64,000 bases of DNA from Myxococcota bacterium (GTDB lineage: Bacteria > Myxococcota_A > UBA796). The position numbers and the translations under genes were made by a program. Under the pieces are notes generated by a model. That model saw only the letters and a list, made by a program, of their open reading frames with translations, ran no database searches and was not told the DNA's origin. The stretch lies in NCBI GenBank assembly GCA_029251165.1, contig JAQXDW010000151.1, positions 1 through 64,000 on the forward strand, written 5' to 3'. Position 1 is the stretch's first letter. Every line of letters begins with the position of its first letter. Shown here in pieces: positions 26,947 to 36,715 of the stretch.

Positions 26947-28460
26947 CAGGTTGCCTCCGTGCGGCGGGCGCCGCCCGTGATCATCATGAGTGCCAGGTAG
27001 ATGACGGCTGCGAGCACGAAGCCGACAAACCAGGCGTAGGTGTAGAGGGTGGTGAACAGCGCGGGTACGCTCTCCAGAAGTCCGGCAGCAAAGAGGAAGC
27101 CGGGAATGTTGGGCAGGACTGCCGCCACCAGCGCGATCAGCGCCGCTGGATTGAAGCCTCTCATGTAGCGGTAGGGACCATTCTTCTGGTACAGCCCATC
27201 GACGCTGAACTCCGTGCGACGGAGGATGAAGTAGTCCGCGATGAGGATGCCGCCGATCGGACCGAGCAAGGCGGAGTAGCCGATGAGCCAGGTGAAGATG
27301 TAGCCGCCGGTGGTCTCGATGAGCTTCCAGGGGAAGATCGCGACACCGATGCCAGCGGTGATGTAGCCGCCAAGCTGGAAGCTGACCTTCTGCGGGGCGA
27401 CGTTGATCATCGCGTTGGCCGGGCTGACGACGTTGGCCGCGATGTTGGTGGACAGGGTGGCGACGGCGAGGGCAAACAGCGAGAGGACAACGGTCAATCC
27501 GCCGCCGATCTCACCGGCCAGCACGGTCGGATCCCAGATGGGATCGGCGAGCGCACCGGTGACCGGATCGGCAAAGATGACGGTGGTGGCGCTGGTGACC
27601 GCGACCCCGATGAACGCAAAGAGGGTCATGGTGGTCGGCAGTCCGATGGCCTGTCCCAAGATCTGATCGCGCTGGGACTTCGCGTACCGGGTGAAGTCGG
27701 GAATGTTCAGCGACAGGGTGGCCCAGAAGCCGACCATCGCGGTGAGGCTGGGGAAGAACACCGAGAGGAACTGTCCCTCCTTCTCGCCGCCCTCCGCAAA
27801 CGCGCTCGGGGTCTCCAGCATCGGACCGAAGCCGCCAGCGCTGACGTATGCCCAGCCCAGCAGTGCGAGGCCGATGGCGATGAGGAAGGGCGCAGCGAAG
27901 GTCTCCAGCAGTCGAATCGACTCCACGCCCTTGTAGATCACCCCGACCTGGAGCACCCAGAACAGCAGGAAGCAGCCAAACTCCCCGCCGTTGATGCCCA
28001 GCATCGTGAGGTCTGCGCCGACCAGGGCATCGCCGGTGAGGACGTTGAGGAGCTGGTAGATGGCGAAGCCCCCAAACCAGGTCTGGATGCCGAACCAGCC
28101 GCAGGCGACCAGCGCGCGCAGCAGCGAGGGAATGTGGGCACCGTTGATGCCGAAGCTGGCGCGCGCGAGCACCGGAAACGGCACACCGTACTTGGTTCCG
28201 GCGTGGCCGTTGAGGATCATCGGGATGAGGACGATGAGGTTGCCGAGCATGATGGTCAGCACCGCCTGCGACCAGTTCATCCCCTGGTCGATCAGGCCAC
28301 CAGCAAGGGTGTAGGTCGGCACACAGACGACCATGCCCACCCACAGACTCGCCATGTTCATCACCGACCAGTGCCGCTCAGACGCGGTGGTGGGTCGGAT
28401 GTCATCATTGATCAGTGACGGATCGGGATTCGTTGGGGCAGAGCCGGGGATTCCAGACAT
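26946..28460 (-). CDS. NCS1-family nucleobase:cation symporter
   Basis: The 504-residue protein has about 12 hydrophobic helices and the NCS1 landmarks NMASLWVGMVVCVPTYTLAG (helix 1 region), GAPFPV-like KYGVPFPVLARASFG, GWFGIQTWFGG and FADPVTGALADPIW. Such carriers bring in uracil, allantoin, hydantoin or cytosine with Na+ or H+. Its place between the dihydropyrimidinase and dehydrogenase genes suggests uracil, thymine or their dihydro forms. It is preceded by a 99-base gap holding a strong inverted repeat (28490-28520), so it may have its own control. Confidence 0.92.
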   Translation of the reverse strand: MSGIPGSAPTNPDPSLINDDIRPTTASERHWSVMNMASLWVGMVVCVPTYTLAGGLIDQGMNWSQAVLTIMLGNLIVLIPMILNGHAGTKYGVPFPVLARASFGINGAHIPSLLRALVACGWFGIQTWFGGFAIYQLLNVLTGDALVGADLTMLGINGGEFGCFLLFWVLQVGVIYKGVESIRLLETFAAPFLIAIGLALLGWAYVSAGGFGPMLETPSAFAEGGEKEGQFLSVFFPSLTAMVGFWATLSLNIPDFTRYAKSQRDQILGQAIGLPTTMTLFAFIGVAVTSATTVIFADPVTGALADPIWDPTVLAGEIGGGLTVVLSLFALAVATLSTNIAANVVSPANAMINVAPQKVSFQLGGYITAGIGVAIFPWKLIETTGGYIFTWLIGYSALLGPIGGILIADYFILRRTEFSVDGLYQKNGPYRYMRGFNPAALIALVAAVLPNIPGFLFAAGLLESVPALFTTLYTYAWFVGFVLAAVIYLALMMITGGARRTEAT

Positions 28461-28471
28461 GCAGACCTCTT

Positions 28472-28520
28472 ACAGTGTGTCGTACAGTGAATCCCTGTCC
28501 GAGCGGTCCGAACAGGGATT
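28472..28520 (-). promoter_or_regulatory. Inverted and direct repeats ahead of the NCS1 permease gene
   Basis: AATCCCTGT (28490-28498) and ACAGGGATT (28512-28520) are perfect inverted nine-mers with 13 bases between. Just inside, toward the permease start, ACAGTG occurs twice (28472 and 28484) with a 12-base period. In RNA this would be a hairpin in the permease leader; in DNA it could be an operator. The gap otherwise holds no gene. Confidence 0.45.
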
Positions 28521-28559
28521 GAGTCAGTCATTCCGGCCCTGTAGACAGAGCCGGAGGAC

Positions 28560-30005
28560 TCAGCTCCGGTCGACCGCGGTGGGCTCAGCCAGGGCGTTGC
28601 GGCGGTTCTGGGCAGCCCAGTAGGGCGCGTTGCAGGGACGGTTGATGTACTGCCCACGCCCCCGCACCGTCTTCAGCTCGCCGTTCTCCCAGACCACCAT
28701 TCCCCGCGAGAGCGTGGTGGCGGCGTTGCCGGTCACCTCCATGCCCTCGTAGATGTTGAAGTCGATGTTCTGGTGATGGGTCTTCACAGAGATGGTCCGG
28801 GTGGCGTCCGGATCCCAGATGACGATGTCGGCGTCCGCGCCGGGCATGATCGCGCCCTTCTTCGGGAAGATGTTGAAGATCTTCGCGCAGTTGGACGAGG
28901 TGGCCGCGACAAACTGGCTCGGGGAGAGCTTGCCGGTGCGCACGCCGTGGTGCCAGAGAACGCTCATGCGATCCTCAACACCACCAGTGCCGTTGGGGAT
29001 GAGCCGGAAGTCATCGATCCCTGCGCGCTTCTGGGGCGTGCAGAAGCAGCAGTGATCCGTCGCGGTGGTCTGGATCATGCCTGCCTGGAGTCCCTTCCAC
29101 AGCGCAGCCTGGTGCTCCTTGGAGCGAAACGGCGGCGACATGACGTAGTGGGATGCGGCGTCCCAGTCCGTGTTGCGGTAGACCGAGTCGTCGATGACGA
29201 GGTGCTGGGCGAGGACCTCGGCGAAGACCTGCTGGCCCTCCAGGCGCGCCCGGGTGACCGCTTCGAGGGCATCGATGCAGGAGGTGTGCACGAGGTAGAC
29301 GGGCACCCCGAGAACCTCAGCGATGCGGATGGCGCGGTTGGCAGCCTCGCCCTCGACCTCAGGCGGACGAGACAGCGGGTGGCCCTCCGGTCCGGTGATC
29401 CCCTTCTCGAAGATCTCCTTCTGCAGCACGTAGACCAGCTCGCCGTTCTCAGCGTGGATGGTGCAGAGTGCACCAAGATCACGCGCGGTCTTGAAGCTGT
29501 TTACGAGGGTCTCGTCGTCGCACATGATGGCGTTCTTGTAGGCCATGAAGTGCTTGAAGCTGTTGACCCCGTGCTCCTCGGCGAGGGTGACCATGTCCTG
29601 ACGGACCGAGTCATCCCACCAGGTGATCGCAACGTGCAGAGAGTAGTCACATGCTGCCTTCTCTGCCCATCCCCGCCACTTGTGGTAGGCATCCAGGATC
29701 GACTCCTGGGGCGCGGGAATGACGAAGTCGATGCAGGTGGTGGTGCCACCGGCTGCCGCAGCGGAGGTGCCAGAGAAGAAGTCCTCGCTGGCGACCGTGC
29801 CCATGAAGGGCAGCTCCATGTGCGTGTGCGGATCGATGCCGCCAGGCAGGACATAGGCCCCGCCAGCATCCAGCACCTTCGCACCCGCCGGAATCTCCAG
29901 GTTCGGCCCCACGGCGGCGATGGTCTCGCCAACACAGAGAACGTCGGAGCGGAATTCACCCTCCGCGGTGACGACAGTGCCGCCACGAATCAGAGTCGCA
30001 GACAT
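28560..30005 (-). CDS. hydA: Dihydropyrimidinase (D-hydantoinase)
   Basis: The 481-residue amidohydrolase opens dihydrouracil or dihydrothymine to the ureido acid. Metal ligands are visible in GGIDPHTHMELPF; the carboxylated Lys lies in VNSFKHFMAYKNA; later His ligands lie in LCTIHAENG and VYLVHTSC; and the Asp is in TTATDHCCF. TTATDHC and NGTGGVEDRMS are typical of dihydropyrimidinases. ATG at 30005 follows a GGGGG run; a GTG two codons earlier is possible. It starts nine bases after the ureidopropionase gene. Confidence 0.94.
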   Translation of the reverse strand: MSATLIRGGTVVTAEGEFRSDVLCVGETIAAVGPNLEIPAGAKVLDAGGAYVLPGGIDPHTHMELPFMGTVASEDFFSGTSAAAAGGTTTCIDFVIPAPQESILDAYHKWRGWAEKAACDYSLHVAITWWDDSVRQDMVTLAEEHGVNSFKHFMAYKNAIMCDDETLVNSFKTARDLGALCTIHAENGELVYVLQKEIFEKGITGPEGHPLSRPPEVEGEAANRAIRIAEVLGVPVYLVHTSCIDALEAVTRARLEGQQVFAEVLAQHLVIDDSVYRNTDWDAASHYVMSPPFRSKEHQAALWKGLQAGMIQTTATDHCCFCTPQKRAGIDDFRLIPNGTGGVEDRMSVLWHHGVRTGKLSPSQFVAATSSNCAKIFNIFPKKGAIMPGADADIVIWDPDATRTISVKTHHQNIDFNIYEGMEVTGNAATTLSRGMVVWENGELKTVRGRGQYINRPCNAPYWAAQNRRNALAEPTAVDRS

Positions 30006-30014
30006 GCCCACCCC

Positions 30015-30881
30015 CTACTTGTTGTGGATCTCGTCGTAGGCATCCGGGCGCCGGTCCCGGTAGAACTGCCAGGTGTTGCGGACCTCATCGATCATGGAGA
30101 GATCGAGATCAGCGACCACGACCTCGTCGTTGTCCTCGCTGCCCTCTGCGACGAACTGGCCGCGGGGGTTGGCGAAGTAGCTGGAGCCGTAGAACTTGCC
30201 GATGTTCCAGGGGCCCTCGGTGCCGACCCGGTTGATCGCGCCGACGTAGTAGCCGTTGGCGACCGCATGCGCGGGCTGCTCCAGCTTCCAGAGGTACTGC
30301 GAGAGGCCCGCGACAGTTGCCGACGGGTTGAACACGATCTCTGCGCCGTTGAGGCCCAGACAGCGTGCGCCCTCAGGGAAGTGGCGGTCGTAGCAGATGT
30401 AGACCCCGATGGTGGCGTAGCGGGTCTTGAAGACCGGGTAGCCGCCGTCGCCCGGGCGGAAGAAGAACTTCTCCCAGAAGCCTGCGACCTGGGGAATGTG
30501 CTGCTTGCGGTACTTGCCGAGGTAGGTTCCGTCTGCGTCATAGACCGCGCAGGTGTTGTAGTACACCCCGCGCATGGCCTTCTCGTAGACCGGAACCACC
30601 ACCGCCATCTCGTACTCTGCGCAGATCTTGGCGATGCGATCCGTGGTCGGACCGGGGACCGACTCTGCAGCGGCATACCAGCGCGCGTCCTGGCTGGGGC
30701 AGAAGTAGGGACCGTTGAAGATTTCCTGGAGGCAGAGGATCTGCACACCGGCCTCGCCCGCCTGACGGATGAGGGGGATGTGCTTCTCGACCATGGCCTC
30801 CACGATCTCAGCGACGGGACGGCTCTCATCATTGATCGGGTTGCTGCACTGGATCAGACCACAGCGGACGACATCACTCAT
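30015..30881 (-). CDS. Beta-ureidopropionase (nitrilase superfamily)
   Basis: The 288-residue carbon-nitrogen hydrolase turns 3-ureidopropionate into beta-alanine, CO2 and ammonia. The catalytic triad is visible: Glu in ILCLQEIFNGPYF, Lys in GKYRKQHIPQ, Cys in GVYICYDRHFPEG. The FNGPYFCPSQD and NRVGTE patterns match beta-ureidopropionase or N-carbamoylputrescine amidase; the pyrimidine genes around it favour the former. It heads the minus-strand operon that continues into hydA, the permease, mmsA and the aminotransferase. Confidence 0.92.
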   Translation of the reverse strand: MSDVVRCGLIQCSNPINDESRPVAEIVEAMVEKHIPLIRQAGEAGVQILCLQEIFNGPYFCPSQDARWYAAAESVPGPTTDRIAKICAEYEMAVVVPVYEKAMRGVYYNTCAVYDADGTYLGKYRKQHIPQVAGFWEKFFFRPGDGGYPVFKTRYATIGVYICYDRHFPEGARCLGLNGAEIVFNPSATVAGLSQYLWKLEQPAHAVANGYYVGAINRVGTEGPWNIGKFYGSSYFANPRGQFVAEGSEDNDEVVVADLDLSMIDEVRNTWQFYRDRRPDAYDEIHNK

Positions 30882-31002
30882 TGGGGACCCTCTCGGTTCT
30901 GTTGGAAGCGCTCCAGCGTACCGAACTTTTCAGCCGAGTTCAAGCCTCCGCCCACCCGTCGGCAGGGGCATCTCGGGAAGCTCCATGGGGAGCAGAGGGG
31001 CT

Positions 31003-31014
31003 GTGCCTAGGCAC
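31003..31014. promoter_or_regulatory. Perfect 12-base palindrome ahead of the pyrimidine operon
   Basis: GTGCCTAGGCAC is its own reverse complement and lies about 120 bases upstream of the ureidopropionase start, in a 220-base gap after the giant ATPase gene. It could be an operator. No promoter boxes stand out and one short palindrome can arise by chance. Confidence 0.25.
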
Positions 31015-31101
31015 CGATAAAAACCAGCGTTGCGCAGCCGTCATCATCGACCCCCCGATGCTCTACGCACAGCCGCCTGCTGTCCTGGTGTCCTCCAGGG
31101 G

Positions 31102-34100
31102 CTACTCGTCGGCCAGCGACGTCACCGCGCCAGCAACCTGTGCCTTCAGCGCGTCCATGAATGCGGCCTGTTGCTCGGCCGGCAGCTTGGATCGGACCAG
31201 CCCGGCGAGAGACAGCACGAGCTCATGAATCACCGGAAGCGCCGCAGCCAGCGCGGTGTCCTGCGGATCGACCGCTGGAGCCTCTTCCCCACGAAGCGCA
31301 CCGACCGCATCCGCCAGCACCGCCCGACGCACCCGGGCCACGTCCGCCGGGGTCTGCACGGTATCCAGCCGAGGAGCCAGCCAGTCGAGGATGCGAAGCT
31401 GGCGCATCCCGGCGGTGGTTCCATCGAGGGCACCCTGGATCGCAGCAAGTTGACCGGCAATGCTGGAGAGCGGCTCGGCTGCCGCGTCGGCCTTGAGCGC
31501 GGTGTTGATGTGCCCAAGCCATGAGCCGATCTTGGCAACCTGGGGCGCGAGGTCCCCGGCAGCACCAGCCTCGAGGGCCCCCCTCACTCCGGCCACTTCC
31601 TCCGCGAGGGCTGCGACCGCCTGATCCGTGGCGCGGGCGGAGAGGGCAGCCTGAATCTCAGAGAGGGCCGCGAGCTGGGCGCGCTGCTCCGCCTGACGCG
31701 TCGAGGAGACCCCAGAGATGCCCGCTCCGATTGCCTTGAGCTGGTCTGAGAGCCCCGACAGGGTTCCGGTGACCCGCGCGACCGGATCATCATCGGAGCC
31801 GCCCATCAGCTTCTGACGACCAAACTCCGACTTGATCAGCGCCCACCGCTCGGCCTGCTGGGTGGTCAGGGTGCCGCGCAGCTCGTTGAATTTGAGCAGG
31901 TTCGCCTCGGCACCGGTGGTCAGGGTCTGGGCCTCGCCGGCATAGTGATCGACGATGAGGCGCTCCAGCTCGGACTCGTTCATCGCCGGCACGATCTTCT
32001 CGGCGACCTTGTTCATGTTCCGGTAGGAGCCCTGGAGCTGGAAGCGCGGCTCAGTCCGAAAGGCGTCGTCCATGGAGGCGGAGCGGATGTACTCCAGGTT
32101 GACCGCAAGCAGGGTCTCCTGGACCTTGAAGAGGTGCTTGAAGATGGTGGTGATCTCCCCGATCTCGACGGCGGAGTAGCCGTGGGAGAGGTCGGAGCTG
32201 GCGATCGGCTGGCCCTGAGCCATCGCGATGAGCTTGTAGGTGTCTTCCTGGCTGCGGCTGGAGAGCGGGGCGAGGGTGGGGTTGGAGGTCAGCGTGTTCT
32301 CGATGTAGGAGAGCGCGAACAGGTCGCCCTTGCCGGAGAGGACGTCGCCGAGGTTGTAGGTGTCTGCCCGGTTGGAGAGCATGTCGGGGATCTGGAAGCG
32401 GTCGCCAGACTCGGTGTACGGGTTTCCAGCCATGACCACACAGAACTTCTTGCCGCGAAGGTCATAGGTGCGGGTCTTGCCCTTCCAGACGCCCTCGATC
32501 TTGCGCTGCCCATCGCAGAGGCTGATGAATTTCTGGAGCAGCTCGGAGTGGGTGTGCTGGATGTCGTCGAGGTACAGCATCACGTTGTTGCCCATCTCCA
32601 GGGCGAGGTTGATCTTCTCGACCTCCTGGCGGGCAGTGGCGTTGGGGGCCTCGGAGGGATCGAGGCTGTGGACCTCGTGGCCGAGCGCCGGACCGTTGAC
32701 CTTCATGAACACCAGCCCCAGGCGGCTGGCGACGTACTCCATCAGGGTCGTCTTTCCGTAGCCAGGAGGAGAGATGAGCAGCAGCAGGCCCATGAGGTCG
32801 GTGCGCTTGTTGGCCCCGGCAGCACCCATCTGCTTTGCGAGGTTGTCGCCGATGAGGTGGAGGTAGACCTCGTTGATGAGCTTGTTGCGGACAAACGCGG
32901 ACATCACCCGGGGCTTGAACTCCTCGAGGCGCAGGCGGCTGCGCCGGGACTCCAGCACCTCGTGGCGGGTGGTGCGCCAGGCGAGGTAGCCGGGCACCCG
33001 CCGCTCGATGTAGTCGGTCAGCCGACCGAGGAACTCATCGAGACGGATGTCGAGCTTGCGACTCCGGATGCGGGGGTGCTGCCCGAGCAGGCCCTCGATC
33101 TGGCCGGAGGTCAGGGCGTGGCTCTCCTCCCAGTCCAGGCCGCGATCGCAGAGCATCCGGGCGGCAGCCTCCAGGGCTGCTGGGGTCTCTCCGTGCTGCG
33201 CACAGAACGCCTCCATCCAGGCCACCGCGAGGCCGATGCGCTCGGCAGGTCGGTCGGCCAGGGCACGCAGGTCCTCGTCGAGCGCGAACCGCTGGCCAGA
33301 GGTCGCCAGCCAGGCCTCCAGCGCCTTGACCCGCTCCGCGGCCTCCGCAGACACGGTGAACCGGGGATGCTCAGCGGCCAGCTCCTCGGCGAGGTACTGA
33401 CCAGCCTGCTCAGCGAGCAGCGCGCCCCAGGTCAGAGAGAGCGCAGCATCGACGCCGGTCTCCGTCAGCCATGAGGTGATCGCACCGCCCAGCTCGCGGG
33501 AGAACGCGGTGAGGGCGGGGCTGGCACGCAGGGCAGCACGGAGCCGAGCGAGGCTTCGGGCCCGACGGTGCCAGCGCGCCTTGGACTCCGTGTCGGAGCA
33601 GCTGTCCCAGAACAGCGCGGCAATTGCACGGGGAGTCGGCGGGAAGCGCAGGAGCCCGGCGGTCCGCTGGATGGAGAGCAGGCGTCCGAGGATCGCTGCG
33701 GCATCGGCATCGTGGAGCCCGCGCTCGTAGCCCTCGTCGTAGCGGTCAGCGGTGTAGGTGCGGACCAGCGACAGCAGCCCGCCGTCTTCCAGGGCCGCCT
33801 CCGTGAGTGCGGCGAGGCTGAGCCCGTCGCGGTTGGCCTCCGCGGAGAACATCATGCAGGCGGCGAGGTACTCCCCACGGTAGACCGTGGCGTCTTCGCT
33901 GACCACCGCCTGCGCCCAGTACGGCTTCGCCTCGGTGATGCCTGGCTCGTCGAGCGTCTCGTAGAAGTCGGTGCCGGTGAGGTGGATGGACATCCCCTCC
34001 CCGCGCGGGACCATGGTCAGCTCGACGGCCTGGGTGTTGACCGAGAACAGGTGTCGGCCGAAGCGGATGAGGTTGTCGCCCTCGAACAGCTCGGCGACAT

Positions 34101-36633
34101 CCCGCAGCTGGCGCAGGGCGTCCTGTCGGGTCGACTTCAGGCGGCTGAGGAGCTCATCGGACTTGACGGAGTCGCCGATGGTCGCAAGCTGCTCGGCGAG
34201 CTGGCGCAGCTTGAGGACCATCGCATCGGAGGCGAAGTAGGCGTTGAGGTCATCCTCGGTCTTGAACGACTTCGCCCGACGGACCAGGCCACCGATGATG
34301 CGATCAGCCGCGGAGAGGATGCTGCCGATGCGGCGCTGCCGGGCGTCGAGCAGGGCCTGACGGCGGGTGTTGAACGCCTCGTTGACTTCCTCTCGCCGCG
34401 CGATCAGCTCGGGGAGGAATTCATCGAACTCACCAAACCGCCCCTCCAGCTCTTCGAGCTGAAGCATCAGCCGAGAGAGCTTCTCATCGCAGGCTTCCGG
34501 AGACTCAGCGAGAGAGAGGGCGCTGGAGACGGACTGGCCGAGCAGCTTGAACTGCGCGCCGAACTCCAGGCGGGCCTCAGCTGCGCCGAGCTCCTTGCGG
34601 CGAGCAACCAAGATCGCCCGGACCCGGTTGAGCTGGGCAAACACCTCAGAGATGGACTCCAGGATCTGGGTGCGGGCGGAGGCATCGTCGACCTGCAGGC
34701 CGCTGACGACCTCTGTGAGCAGGGAGAGTCCCTCGCTGAGCCGCTCCAGATCGGCCTCCATCGGCTCGAACCGGTGGGTCTGGTCGACCGCCTCGATCTC
34801 GGCGAGCAGCTCGTTGATGCGACCGAGGATCGGAGAGAGCGCCTCGTCGCGGAGCAGGAAGTCCACGCAGGCTCGGCTGATGGCATCGAACCGCTCGACG
34901 ATCTGCTCCTCGAAGGCGCCCAGCTTCGCCAGGTCGATGTAGCGGACCTCCTTGAGGGTGATGAGGTGTCCGCGATGCGTGCGCAGCGCGGTCATTGCAT
35001 CGAGGAACTGCTCGACCTTGTAGAAGTCGCCCGCCCGCAGGCCGCCCAGGAGCTTGCTCTGATCGGCGCCGGCCTCGGAGAGCACAGCGGAGGCCTGGGC
35101 CTTGAGCGCGACGACCTTCTCGAACTCGTCGATGACCAGCTCAGCCGTCCGCCGGATCGACTCGATCTCGCTGCGCAGGTCGCCCAGCTCCGCCTCGCCC
35201 AGCCAGTAGTAGGCATCGAGCATGCGGGTGGCGGACTTGACGAGGTCCTCGTACAGCCGCCGGGTGGGCTCCTGGTTGTCAATGAGCCGGCGGAGGGTGT
35301 AGGCATCCGAGATGCCGCGCACGAGGTCGGCGTTGCCGATACGGGAGAGCAGGGAGCCATCATTGGGAGTGTTGGCGGCAAATTCTGCCGATGTGAACGG
35401 GGTGAGCCAGACCTGGATGGGGTGGACCCGGGTGGCGCCGTCGGTGGTCCGGAAGACCAGCAGCTTGCCGTCATCAAACAGGGTGTAGCCGTGGCACCGG
35501 ATGGGGGTGCTGACCTCCTTGCGGATGAGGTTGTAGGGGAACAGCAGGTAGAGCCCGTCGGACTTGCGGTGGAAGACGAACAGGACGTCTTCGCCGTTGG
35601 GCGCCAGGACGCGGCGCTTGAACAGCAGGTCGGCGACGTCTCCGTCGTCGAAGATCTTGTAGTCGCCGGTCTGGAGGTAGTAGCCGCCGGGGAAGATGAT
35701 CCCGTGGTCCTCCGGCAGCTGCACGCAGGCCTGCCCGATGGCATCGACCCGCACGACGTTGGTCGTGAGCGTGTCGAAGATGAGGTAGCGCCAGGTCAGC
35801 TCCTGGGCGGGGCGGATCTTGAGGAGAATGAGGGTGCCGACCCGGGCGTAGTGAATCTCGCCGTCGTCGAGGGACTGGTGGAGATCGTTGACCGGCTCTC
35901 GGTAGATGCCCTGGCCATCCTCCGTGTTGTCCTCGACCTTGACGGTGAGGTCGCCGCCGACAGTCTCGACGAACACCACATCCTCAATGGAGACGTGGGG
36001 GTGGCGGCCACGGACATGATCCTCGGGGGTGGTGATGGTCCAGGTGAAGTCGTGGGCGGGTGGGTAGACGTGATCCCGCTCGCCCCGGCTGTCGATGTAG
36101 GTGACCTCGCCGTCCGGTGTCAGCGCCCAGCGGAGCACCTTGATGGCGGTGGGGCCGACCTTGAAGATCGCCAGCAGCTTGCTGTCGAGGATCCGAAGGA
36201 CCGCGAGCTGGGCCTCGGCGTAGTACTGGTACAGCTCGTTGAAGTCACGGACGAACGCCTCATCCTGGAGGTAGGTCGCCTCCTCATTGACGGCGTCGAA
36301 CTCGAAGCCCTCCTCGACCTCCCGGAACCGCTGGAGGCTGAAGACGTCCTCGACGCGGATCTCTTTCTTGAGGCCGATGAACACGTTGTAGCCAAACAGC
36401 AGCCGGCCGCCGACCGTCGCCATGTCGACCGGGATGCAGTTGTTCTCGGAGCGCACCCGCTCGGTGCCGATGATGGTCAGCTCAGTGCTGCCGAAGGCGT
36501 CCTTGCGCTTCTCATTGAGCGCATCAGCGCGATCCGAGAGGCCCGTGCCCTGCTCGACCAGCCGGCGGCGGATGACCTCATAGCTGCCACCCTCCAGTCC
36601 TTCGCCTTCACCCTGTGCAACGTCGTCAGCCAT
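31102..36633 (-). CDS. Giant AAA ATPase of the DUF3686 'DNA repair ATPase' type
   Basis: The 1,843-residue protein has no signal peptide. Residues about 40-500 form a beta-rich region resembling DUF3686 (STELTIIGTERVRSENNCIP, DMATVGGRLLFGYNVFIGLK). Residues about 500-1250 are mainly helical with coiled-coil segments. The AAA module follows: Walker A SPPGYGKTTLMEY with its Lys at 1294, Walker B VMLYLDDIQHTHSE with Asp at 1356-1357, and a sensor-1 region CVVMAGNPYTESGDRF, which recalls MoxR-like ATPases. The last 220 residues are again helical. Proteins of this build are often labelled DNA repair ATPases and, from memory, lie beside flotillin genes; the repair label has little support here. It is 82 bases after the flotillin gene. 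Confidence 0.85.
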   Translation of the reverse strand: MADDVAQGEGEGLEGGSYEVIRRRLVEQGTGLSDRADALNEKRKDAFGSTELTIIGTERVRSENNCIPVDMATVGGRLLFGYNVFIGLKKEIRVEDVFSLQRFREVEEGFEFDAVNEEATYLQDEAFVRDFNELYQYYAEAQLAVLRILDSKLLAIFKVGPTAIKVLRWALTPDGEVTYIDSRGERDHVYPPAHDFTWTITTPEDHVRGRHPHVSIEDVVFVETVGGDLTVKVEDNTEDGQGIYREPVNDLHQSLDDGEIHYARVGTLILLKIRPAQELTWRYLIFDTLTTNVVRVDAIGQACVQLPEDHGIIFPGGYYLQTGDYKIFDDGDVADLLFKRRVLAPNGEDVLFVFHRKSDGLYLLFPYNLIRKEVSTPIRCHGYTLFDDGKLLVFRTTDGATRVHPIQVWLTPFTSAEFAANTPNDGSLLSRIGNADLVRGISDAYTLRRLIDNQEPTRRLYEDLVKSATRMLDAYYWLGEAELGDLRSEIESIRRTAELVIDEFEKVVALKAQASAVLSEAGADQSKLLGGLRAGDFYKVEQFLDAMTALRTHRGHLITLKEVRYIDLAKLGAFEEQIVERFDAISRACVDFLLRDEALSPILGRINELLAEIEAVDQTHRFEPMEADLERLSEGLSLLTEVVSGLQVDDASARTQILESISEVFAQLNRVRAILVARRKELGAAEARLEFGAQFKLLGQSVSSALSLAESPEACDEKLSRLMLQLEELEGRFGEFDEFLPELIARREEVNEAFNTRRQALLDARQRRIGSILSAADRIIGGLVRRAKSFKTEDDLNAYFASDAMVLKLRQLAEQLATIGDSVKSDELLSRLKSTRQDALRQLRDVAELFEGDNLIRFGRHLFSVNTQAVELTMVPRGEGMSIHLTGTDFYETLDEPGITEAKPYWAQAVVSEDATVYRGEYLAACMMFSAEANRDGLSLAALTEAALEDGGLLSLVRTYTADRYDEGYERGLHDADAAAILGRLLSIQRTAGLLRFPPTPRAIAALFWDSCSDTESKARWHRRARSLARLRAALRASPALTAFSRELGGAITSWLTETGVDAALSLTWGALLAEQAGQYLAEELAAEHPRFTVSAEAAERVKALEAWLATSGQRFALDEDLRALADRPAERIGLAVAWMEAFCAQHGETPAALEAAARMLCDRGLDWEESHALTSGQIEGLLGQHPRIRSRKLDIRLDEFLGRLTDYIERRVPGYLAWRTTRHEVLESRRSRLRLEEFKPRVMSAFVRNKLINEVYLHLIGDNLAKQMGAAGANKRTDLMGLLLLISPPGYGKTTLMEYVASRLGLVFMKVNGPALGHEVHSLDPSEAPNATARQEVEKINLALEMGNNVMLYLDDIQHTHSELLQKFISLCDGQRKIEGVWKGKTRTYDLRGKKFCVVMAGNPYTESGDRFQIPDMLSNRADTYNLGDVLSGKGDLFALSYIENTLTSNPTLAPLSSRSQEDTYKLIAMAQGQPIASSDLSHGYSAVEIGEITTIFKHLFKVQETLLAVNLEYIRSASMDDAFRTEPRFQLQGSYRNMNKVAEKIVPAMNESELERLIVDHYAGEAQTLTTGAEANLLKFNELRGTLTTQQAERWALIKSEFGRQKLMGGSDDDPVARVTGTLSGLSDQLKAIGAGISGVSSTRQAEQRAQLAALSEIQAALSARATDQAVAALAEEVAGVRGALEAGAAGDLAPQVAKIGSWLGHINTALKADAAAEPLSSIAGQLAAIQGALDGTTAGMRQLRILDWLAPRLDTVQTPADVARVRRAVLADAVGALRGEEAPAVDPQDTALAAALPVIHELVLSLAGLVRSKLPAEQQAAFMDALKAQVAGAVTSLADE

Positions 36634-36715
36634 GCCTGTCCCGGGAACAGCTCGGCCCGCCGGAGCACCGGGGGCCGAGAAAATTGGTGTAGAGGAGCCT
36701 ACTTCGTCCGCTCAG

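Noticed and set aside
28773..31010. 745-codon plus-strand frame opposite hydA and the ureidopropionase gene
   Set aside because: It crosses two genes with intact catalytic motifs and shows no domain of its own.
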